From positions 127,394-155,142 of the forward strand of contig BFEA01000322.1 in the NCBI GenBank assembly GCA_003427395.1: a DNA stretch of 27,749 nt, in the 5' to 3' direction. Shown in pieces: positions 19,681 through 27,749 of the stretch (its first letter is position 1; each line of letters starts with the position of its first letter). The notes beneath the pieces are model-generated. The model worked only from the letters and a program-made list of their open reading frames with translations. It had not been told where the DNA came from and ran no database searches. The DNA comes from Chara braunii. Lineage: Eukaryota > Streptophyta > Charophyceae > Charales > Characeae. A program made the position numbers and the translations under genes.

Positions 19681-20290
19681 GAAAATTTCGGCAGCGCTTC
19701 CCGTAGGAAAAGTGTCCTCTCATAATTTATATAAGCCCAAATATGAAATCAGAAATAACCCTTGACTCTCCGAAGTCCAATTTTTTCTAACTCCCTGAAT
19801 TAGCAAAATTTTTGGTAGCACTTCCTTTAGAAAAGGAGGCTTCCCAGAATTTTACTAAGTCATATATGAAGTCTAGACAAGTTGAACTTTGAGAAGTCAG
19901 AAATTTGATTAACTCCCTTAATTAGCAAAAATTTGGGCAGCACTTTCTTTAAAAAAGGAGGCTTTCCAGATTTTTACTAAGCCAGATATAATGAAAAGAC
20001 AAGTCAAGCTTTGACAAGCCAAACTTTTGACTAACTCCCTGAATTAACAAACATTTAGGTAGCACTCCCTTTAGAAAAGGGGGCTTTCCATATTTTTACT
20101 AAGTCAGAAAGACAAGTCAAGTTTGGACAAGGCAAGATTTGACTAACTCTTTGGATTTGTAGAAATTTCGGCAGCGACAAGTCAAGTTTGGACAAGGCAA
20201 GATTTGACTAACTCTTTGGATTTGTAGAAATTTCGGCAGCGCTTCCCATAGAAAAAGTGGCTTGCCAAGATTTATACAAAGCCAAGTATA
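19681..20290. repeat. 122-bp tandem array, five to six diverged units
   Basis: Units start near 19681, 19803, 19925, 20047, 20161 and 20226. Each carries AAATTT-type sequence, GGCAGC/GGTAGC, then a small hairpin (CCTTT, AGA, AAAGG, or a variant) and a TTTTACTAAGTC-like end. The unit at 20161 is cut short by a 65-bp duplication. Confidence 0.85.
20111..20240. repeat. Perfect 65-bp tandem duplication
   Basis: Bases 20111-20175 and 20176-20240 are identical and adjacent. The absence of divergence, against strongly diverged 122-bp neighbours, marks this as a recent event or an assembly artefact. Confidence 0.85.
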
Positions 20291-20573
20291 AGAAAAGATC
20301 CCAGAAAATGCGAGAATTGACCTAAGTAAAAAAAAACTTAGCTCAGAAAATGCAAGAATTGAAACTGACTCCTACGGCTCTAGCACGTGGCGAGCGACTA
20401 AAGCAACTACCTATCAAACTGAAACTCAGACTAAGTAGTAGCCTCACTCAGTCACATGCAGGCCAAACCACAAAGGTAAGTACTCTCACCATCCCAAAGT
20501 CAACCTGAACAAACAATAGTTCATGATCTCTCAATGATTTAACCCATTATCTCTAGCTTACATAAGGCATAGG
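20291..20573. other. Stretch without recognised features
   Basis: There is no gene or clear repeat here apart from a CTAAGT/ACTTAG inverted pair near 20312-20335. Confidence 0.5.
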
Positions 20574-21511
20574 TCAGGCCGCCTAAACTTACAGAACANC
20601 TCAACTTAGCCAGNCCTAGAGTCAGAATACCTAAACTTATAGAGCGTTCTGACTTGGCCAAATATACACAAACAGAGGGCACAACTACTTTTCTCTTCGT
20701 TGGACATATGACTAGACCACTCTAGTCGCCCTGAACTGTTTAACGTATCCAAATTATATATACTTATCTTTCACCTTTGTCTTCTAAGGCTGCATATGAC
20801 TGAATTAACTTAAATTCGGCATGCCCGAGCTTACCATCAATTTTATTCTTAGTTATACTCTCTTCAAGTTGTGATACGGCTATAGTCAGACCACCTAAAC
20901 TTATAGAACAGTCTGATTAGCTCGTTCGTAAATCGAATAGTAACAAAATATAGCCAAATTATAACTATTGGGTTTCAGCATGTGCGAGGCTTTGAGCCAG
21001 ACTCCCTGAACTTACAGAAGGGTCCAACTCTCTGCCAGATTCGTTTCTACCTTAGCCAATATGTGTGTGGCATCGAGTCAAACCCCCTGAACTTACAGAA
21101 GGGTCTGCCTCTTTGCCAAGATTAATTTTTCAGAATAAAGAGCAGGAAGAGGCTGAGCCACCTGAACTTACAGAACAGCTCGGTCTCCTCGTTCAGAAAC
21201 CAAAGAAACAAAAAAAATCCCAATGAAAACAAAGCAACCCAAGGCACCAAAACTTATTGAGCGCCCCGACTCCTTGAAAATCAAACACAGTCAAACCCCT
21301 CACAGGTCAGAGCAATCAGGCCACCTGAACTTACAGAACAGCCTGACCCTCCAAGCAAACCATATCACTGGGTCTCCCCAAACTTATGGGGACATCCCAG
21401 CCTTCAGAGTAACCAGACCCCCTAAACTTATAGAAGGGTCTGACTTCTTCATGCACAACCAAAAATAAAACAAAGTGTTGGGGTTCCCCAAACTTATGGG
21501 GACTCCCCAAC
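20574..21511. repeat. Array of twelve AACTTA-loop hairpins with covarying stems
   Basis: Modules: 20574-20604 (weak, N at 20599), 20621-20653, 20800-20819, 20886-20916, 20998-21026 (weak outer stem), 21079-21107, 21150-21186, 21243-21265, 21316-21346, 21368-21400, 21414-21442 and 21477-21511. All have the loop AACTTA in the same orientation. The inner stems differ but stay paired: CTG/CAG, CTA/TAG, CAA/TTG, CCCCA/TGGGG, and CTGAATT/AATTCGG. The outer stems also differ but pair, e.g. TCAGGC/GCCTGA, TCAGAC/GTCTGA, GTCAGAA/TTCTGAC, GTTGGGG/CCCCAAC. Most have a 3-nt by 4-nt internal loop (cac/aaca, ccc/aagg, tct/acat). Preserved pairing with changed bases implies selection on, or copying of, a folded form. 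The function is unknown. Confidence 0.85.
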
Positions 21512-22343
21512 CTTTACGACCCGGTCAACCATCATACAAAACAAAACCCCATCCTGCCTTTCCCCAGATGCAGTTCCTTCTAACAATTTGCTTTCATGCA
21601 GTCAACAAAGTTGAAACTGAAACTTGAACAGACATTTCTTTACTTAGTCTTGTTCAGTGTCCTGAAAGTCAAAACAAAAAATAAAGTAAGGTTGCACACC
21701 ATATATTCAGTCAGAGATGCATCAGGTAATACAAATAGGGGCTATAAGGTGGGTGTATAGAGGGAAACACAAAGGTTATCTGTCAATTTCATGCCTACAC
21801 AGCCTCGCCTAGGCTCCGGCAGAGCTCCTGCAATCGGTGGGCGGACTCCCCACAGAGTCTTGCTGCGGTCCTACGGGTTGCAATCCCATCTGCCGCCTTC
21901 CCCTCAGATCAGGACCAGACTTAGAGTAAGAAGGGTAGAAGTAGATGGTTCGAGACTCTCAGATACAAGAGGGGTGCTCTCAAGCTCACTCGAGGGGGCT
22001 TGGTATCTTCGTGCGCCTGAGGGCCCCGCAATGGCAGCCAGCATGTCAGCCTGGTCAACTCTCTGAAGTCAAATCGTCAAGAGTCACTCTTTGTCGATCT
22101 CTCAGACTACAGCACTATCCCCATCTACAATGAATCACCGGCTGTAGCCATTCATAAAAAACCTCAACAACAACACCGTCGATACGCAACAGCACATCCC
22201 TAGCACCCCGTCAACGGCAGTAGTAGCTTGTAGCCGTGACAGCCTCTATCTCCACCTGTGCTGAACTTAATCCGCGAGAAGCAGTAGCAACCGTCCGCTG
22301 GACTGGCTAGCCATTGCAATTTTCAACAGCAACGGGTCACAAC
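21512..22343. other. Stretch without recognised features
   Basis: I see no supported gene, RNA or repeat. A 91-codon plus-strand frame at 21791-22066 shows no recognisable motif and is not supported. The last ~200 bp are rich in CAACA-type trinucleotides. Confidence 0.5.
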
Positions 22344-23039
22344 AACAAAGGTAGCATTTCAACGCAGCAACAGTCGTTGTAGCCAGCAGCAGCAACTTGT
22401 GCCCCAATGTCGTAACAACCACATGCACAGCCAAAGCGGAGTGTGCAGCACTTGCAGGGGAAACCCACCACGTAGCAGTTATGCACACAACAACTCAGCA
22501 AGGTGCTACTTGCACACAGCAACAGTGAAAATAGCAGTAGGAGCCCTTGCCGTAGTTGTATTAATGAAACGGTAGTAGCAACGTCCCGAGGAGACTCAGT
22601 AGTAATACCAATATGGTCAGTTCCCCAACTACACGAACTAGCCGCTCGAAGGCACAACTGCAGTCTGCTCCAATCGAACACAGCAGCCAAGAGCCTCAAT
22701 TAAGCTGAACATAGCCTTTATGGAAGACCAGCGACCTCAGCGTGCTCAGTCAAACACAGTATTGGCAGCAGTCGGGCCTCATATGCAGCAAGGGACCTGA
22801 ATCAAGCACAGTTTGGGCATTACTCGACGAGAACTCGCCCCCCCCTCCTCTGCGAATCAGGAGTTTTGAAACGCTAGCACTGTGTCCCAGCCCAGCAATC
22901 ATTGCTGTCATACTGCAACAGCACCTCGAACACCAACAATCCTATAGTGGCGCCAGACCTAGCAGCACAGGATAAAGAAACTCCGCAGCAGCCGTTTTGT
23001 CACACCCAGACACAACAATCACAGGTTTTTACTGCCATA

Positions 23040-23213
23040 GCCTTTAGCAGCAACTCATAACACCAGCTTCCACACTTCGTAGTTGACCGGTGAGCAGTAG
23101 TCTTATTCATAATCCGTCAGCACCCTGCCTTTAGCAACAACTCATAACACCAGCTTCCACACTTCGTAGTTGATCGGTGAGCAGTAGTCTTATTCATAAT
23201 CCGTCAGCACCCT
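23040..23213. repeat. 87-bp tandem duplication present only in the right copy
   Basis: The unit beginning GCCTTTAGCA at 23040 is repeated from 23127 with only a few differences. The left 5-kb copy has a single unit (about 1367-1453), so the duplication followed the split of the copies. Confidence 0.85.
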
Positions 23214-24535
23214 CGGTCGTCATGATAACAATTTCGAAAACGCAACCTCTCACTTGCAAAAACCGGATATACCTCGCTCTTGTAGCCTGCTGTCGTAGTC
23301 CCTCATTAAAGAGTAGCGGTTATCGACCTCAACAACAGTAGTTACTCGATGTAATCAACAACTGCACCCCAAATCAGCACATCTGTCACTACATAATGGG
23401 TGGCGGATAGCACCTTCGAACTAAATGATGACGCAGGTGTTAGCGACGGACCGAGATAATAACGCATTCCTCCTCACCCATCAAAAGTGCAGAATGAAAT
23501 TGGATTTGCCCCTAGAAATGGGACAGATACACGAGAAAATATCCCGCTACTTCGCCTTGCTGTTCGACTTTCGGCTCACCTGCGTCGCCAGTTCGAGGTA
23601 AGTCCTCTTCTCTCTCTCCCTATCTCTCTCTCTCTCTCTCTTTCTCTGTACAAGACAGGCTAAAGCTCGGAGTAAATCCTCTACTGATGCGTGGCAGCAG
23701 GCCAAGTACTGCACTATATCCACCCTCGAGACTGGTTGCAGTCTTCTTGTCTGTAGTAATACAGAACGACCCTCCCACTACGCGGCCGGTTTCCCACCAG
23801 TTTTATAGAACCACATCGGATGATCATTCCGCTAGAAGATGGCCCGATGCATGTACGTAAGAGATGGAAAGACACTGCTTCCACCACTCCGGCCGACAGG
23901 TGAGTATCCTACCCCTTCTCTCCTTCGGCCCCACTTTTCTCTTGCTGCTTTCTCCTCGGCCCCCTCCCTGTCCGTGCTCTCTAAGGCTGCACAATGAGAA
24001 TGAATCTTCCGCTAAGATGCGGGAAGATACATTGCCTTTTTTCCCGAATCTCCCCGTAAGTGGCCGCGTAGCCCCTGTCGCTCGTGCCGGCCAAACCGCC
24101 CCTCAAATCCAAATTCTGAGGTGGTCATCAGATCCGGAGCGCGTCAAAACCCCCATTTCGAATCTTTTCTTGCTCAATTCCACGTGGAAACGGGCGAGAT
24201 AAGCCATTTTTCCCTTCACCATCTTTATCCGTCATAGCCCGACGCACCCACTTTCTCCCTACCTCCTATCCACTAACTTATTATTAAAACTAGCACTACC
24301 CTCTAACTCGCCCGGTCTTATAGCCTTGGAGTAACTTCTCTACTCACACGATTCTATCAGGGATCGAGTGATCCTTCGTTCACTGGCTGCGCCCACTTGT
24401 TCCCTGCTATCTCCGTTTTCCCCGAATGCACCTGGCTACAAATCTGTCCAGGTTCTTCTCTCTCCCTCGTTTTTTTTTTTTTTTTTGGTTCCCCGATCTG
24501 TGCTCCGCTTGCCTCAGTCCTTTGCTACTCCCTCT

Positions 24536-24597
24536 CCCGTACTGCACCTCGTCTCACCCGTTCTCCCCCGTACTGCACCTCGTCTCACCCGTTCTCC
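24536..24597. repeat. 31-bp tandem duplication present only in the right copy
   Basis: CCCGTACTGCACCTCGTCTC and the following bases occur twice with period 31. The left copy has one unit (about 2791-2821). Confidence 0.85.
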
Positions 24598-27502
24598 TTA
24601 GTGCCCAGCGCTTCTCCGCCCTACCGTTGCACAGCGCTGCGCTGCCCGGCCAGCCTCTCCGCCTCTCGCTGCCCACTTCGGCCTCCGGGCCTGCAGACCT
24701 CACACAATGCGCTGAAACAACGCTTCCGCACAGCTTACCGCAGGTAGTGCTGAATGGCTGGGCGCTCCTCCTCAATTTATACTTCAGGGACTCCTTGGTC
24801 CACCCCTTTGCCATCGGCTTTTAGTGCCCTCAGCGCCCCGAGGCACTTACTGGTCTTCTAGAAGGATTACAGCTAGGCCTATACCCTACGAGACTACAGA
24901 TCGAATCCCTGTTGCCTATAACTACACAGGCCGCCGGTTCAAGATCCGGGGCTGGCACAGCTACTGTACGCAGGTAAGCTTAAGATCTAGGGATCAAGCC
25001 CCACAGGCTCAAAACGGGTCAGCGGTGAACATGCTTGACCTGTGGCCCCCAGGAATACTGCCTTTCATCAACCCTCCGCTTTTTTTTTTTTATGGCACGT
25101 ATCTAGCCTGTCCCGTCATCTAGATTCATTCACAGATTGCGACAGTAAGGAAAGCTCACTAGTACACACAGACCTTAAGAGGACAAGGAGGATTTTTATT
25201 CTCTTAATCGGAAGCCGCTGCCAACCACTATGTCCATGAGTGTGCCCGACCTCTCATTATGTCATGGGGCAAGCTCAAAATATCATCATGAGCCCGTGAC
25301 AGCCCTAGCCAATTCCAACCCGTGTTAGCAGTATTGCTATATTCATCTGTCCATCGTTAGGTTCAAACTACAGTCTTTATCTTCATTCTGTATTTTCAGT
25401 CTATATTTCCAGTGGGTTGCGGCCCTACCAACCGGATTAGGCCAGTCTATGCTCGACCCGGTTACCTACTCAGTTGATCCCATTGGGATCAAAACTCAGC
25501 GTCACACTCCTATCCCAACCAGCATAGCTATTTAACCGACCTGCCACCTTCAACCCCATTTGCTTATCAATTCTATTGATATTCAAACTCAGGTTGGCGC
25601 CTCAGTGGTTCATGAGCATGCCGGTCGAGGCCAGCTGCTGATTTGCTCATGGGCATTCTCAGTCCGCCGCCCTATTGGGGCTTAAACTCAACTCTGACTT
25701 CCCAAGAGCACTAGCCCGGCCAATCAGCAAGGAGGACTGAACCATCTCCTAAGGCCCCACATGTCGTCTGTATGTAGGGGCCAAACTAGTCTTTTCCTAC
25801 TTGGCACCCCTCTTATTGGGTATAAAGATCTGAAAAACACAAAACTTGTGAATGGAAGGCTTGTGAACAGAACCCCCCCCCCCCCTTACTTTCCTGAGTC
25901 TTACCATCTGCGGGTCTGCATAAGCATGGGTTGGGTCGCATTGCTCAGCTGCACCTTTTTCGGATGGGACGAAGCCCTGCCCGTCTGCAGCAGTGAAGGT
26001 TTGATATTTTGCTGGTCCCACGGCGCCATCTACAAATGGTCAAAAAGTTGGTGACAGCGAAATCTGTTTGTCCCGCGGCCACACAAGCTGCCTACAAAAG
26101 GCACAGAAATCGTACATTTAGGACTTCAGCAACTCTGTATGAGGCGTCCCGTGCCTCACGGGCACCGTCGGGCAAGCCCACACTCAAAATTCTCTCAGCA
26201 GGTCACGAGAGGCGGAGTGCGCATCTTCTGCTGTGTCGTTCCAATTTTAACGGATGTCCCGAAGGACTCCGCCCAGGGTAATGCCCCGTAGTGGCTCCGA
26301 AGGCCACACGCCCCATTTTTCTTCGCTACCTTCGCGTGGACTTGGCCTCTTCTTGAGGCCATGTTCAGGTGGGCGCGTCTGACATATATGGCCAGCTTTA
26401 ACAGCTTGTGCCCCGGCTCCTCCTTTGTCCCCTCAGCTACCGCCCCCCTCGGCAGTAGCGGACCCATAGTCCGCTGCTCGGGGATATACCGTTGGTCCCG
26501 CCCCCTCCGGGTGGACCCTGCCAGCTCTCTTTTTGTCGCCCCAATCCCCCCAGATGCCCCGAAGGATTCTCCCCAGCGGCAGGTACCCCACGGTGTTTTC
26601 GAAGGCCGCCCGGCAATTCATAAATAGTTGGTTCTACTCACCAAGTCCCACCATCTAAACTCGGTCATAGGTCTGTATTCCAACAGTTCATCGGTATACG
26701 TACTGAGTCGGGCCTTTAAGTGTCAGCCACATCTACGGCACTGCGGCACAGCCCCGAAAACAACTAGCAGTTGCACTGCAGGCAATCCTGTGACCACAAC
26801 ATACCCCCTGCGCGATTTCACGTCCACCTACGGTGGTGAGATAAATGATAATAGCAAAAAAACTTCGAAATAAATAATATACATATAAGAACTGCAAAGC
26901 ATGCGATAATTAGGCGAAAGTTGCGGTCCCCGTGATAGCAAAAGGCGAGGGGGATAGTCCTACCGGCCCATCAACCCCTCAAGTCTTTCCGCCGCGCTCT
27001 TCCACTCCCTTGTCACACGCCGTTGACCTCGATCCCTGTATCTGCTGCGTACCAGTCCGGTGTTGTAACCTAGAGGGCTAAGCCCAAGCCTGGTACTAGT
27101 AGGCCTGACACGCCTTATAGAGAGGTAGCGCACGGCCCTTGGGGCCAAGGAAACGCCCTATACCACTTTCCCTGCCCATACTTGCACAAGGGACTACCCA
27201 AAAACTCACGTCGGCCTACCGGCCTCGCCGCGGCTACCCGTCCTTGGCCAAATCCATCAGGTCGCGTTATAGGCTAACTAGTTCAATCAAAACAAAAATG
27301 ACATATGCTGACCAAAATCCACGCCACGTCTGCCAGTGTAACCAAAAGAAGGGAAAATCACGCGCGCCTCAAACTTGCGCGCCCACGTACTCTTTACTCC
27401 GGTCAACCACCTAGTCAACATAAATTACAGACGCGGTCGTGCCTAGCATGGCATACTTAAGCTTTAAATCAAACTATTTTTCCATTGTTTGCAAAGACCA
27501 GG

Positions 27503-27528
27503 GCGGATACCCTTGTAAGGGTATTCGC
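27503..27528. repeat. 12-bp palindrome at the end of the right 5-kb repeat
   Basis: Identical to the palindrome at 5707-5732, including the G-T pair and 2-nt spacer, and also 7 nt from the end of homology. Confidence 0.85.
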
Positions 27529-27536
27529 ACCGACAA

Positions 27537-27749
27537 CGTCCCGAAGACCATGAAAGCAATTTTTATGACAATCTTTTCAAGCTACCCGAAAATCATGAAG
27601 CGTCCTGAAGTGATGAACGTCACGAAGACTATGAAAGCAACCCTTATGGTCATTTGTTGCAGCTACTCGAAAATCATGAAGCAACCCGAAGTGATGAACA
27701 TCCCGAAGACCATGAAAGCAACCCTTATGACCATCTGTTCTAGCTACCC
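27537..27749. repeat. 81-bp minisatellite running off the window
   Basis: Units start at 27537, 27618 and 27699 (CGTCCCGAAGACCATGAAAG and variants). About 2.6 copies are visible. The period equals 27 codons, and the plus frame reads as a repeated peptide (ENHEA, ESNPY), broken by a TGA in unit 1 and a TAG in unit 3. Confidence 0.9.

Larger units (their letters stand above)
22344..27535. repeat. 5-kb direct repeat, right copy
   Basis: This is the second copy of 676-5739 in the same orientation, with the same termini (AACAAAGG... and ...GCACCGACA). It is about 130 bp longer because of an 87-bp tandem duplication (23040-23213), a 31-bp one (24536-24597) and small insertions such as the one near 25771. 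The poly-T is shorter (17 T). On the minus strand it begins TGTCGG at 27535, the outer edge if this is part of a 5-prime LTR. The bases outside it (ACGTC) do not match those outside the left copy, so no target-site duplication is seen. Confidence 0.9.

Noticed and set aside
20574-21511. CRISPR-like array
   Set aside because: Repeats are not identical and there are no constant-length spacers; stems vary while loops are fixed, the opposite of a CRISPR repeat, and the setting is eukaryotic.

Overview
This is eukaryotic, non-genic, repeat-dominated DNA. Its core is one old, broken Ty3/gypsy-type LTR retrotransposon on the minus strand (about 7792-17461). It lies between two copies of a roughly 5-kb direct repeat (676-5739 and 22344-27535), with structured, repeat-rich non-coding DNA filling the gaps. 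I see no intact host gene. A plant-lineage host is suggested by a primer-binding site complementary to plant-type tRNA-Asp. The pol proteins also resemble families I remember from charophyte algae such as Chara; that is a recollection, not a search, and the species is not settled. Single Ns and a poly-G start point to a draft scaffold.

Layout, read along the element (minus strand, right to left): an LTR end at 17462, then the PBS (17444-17459), a leader, gag with a CCHC zinc knuckle (17137 to about 14913, seven in-frame stops), aspartic protease (14912-14016), reverse transcriptase plus RNase H (13950-11675, at least one frameshift) and integrase (11674-10594, frameshifted in its zinc domain). 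About 165 bp after integrase lies a second Gag-like reading frame (10428-7792, 878 codons, four in-frame stops, no frameshift). It ends in its own CCHC knuckle, so the element appears to have carried two different nucleocapsid-type proteins, the second in the position usually held by env.

The flanks are unusual. At 20574-21511 there are twelve short hairpins that share the hexaloop AACTTA. They are closed by inner and outer stems that differ in sequence but mostly keep their pairing, and most have the same 3x4 internal loop. This is the best candidate here for an undescribed structured element. Other structured stretches are a group of seven perfect or two-tier hairpins at 5757-7097, a 122-bp tandem array at 19681-20290, and a twice-repeated TATA-plus-short-reading-frame module at 18106-18824. 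An 81-bp minisatellite runs off the right end.

The two 5-kb repeats are about 95% identical in the stretch I aligned by eye and end at the same 26-nt palindrome. They could be parts of very long LTRs (minus-strand start TGTCGG, matching an LTR end CGACA at 17462) or a segmental duplication. No target-site duplication or polypurine tract was found to decide this.
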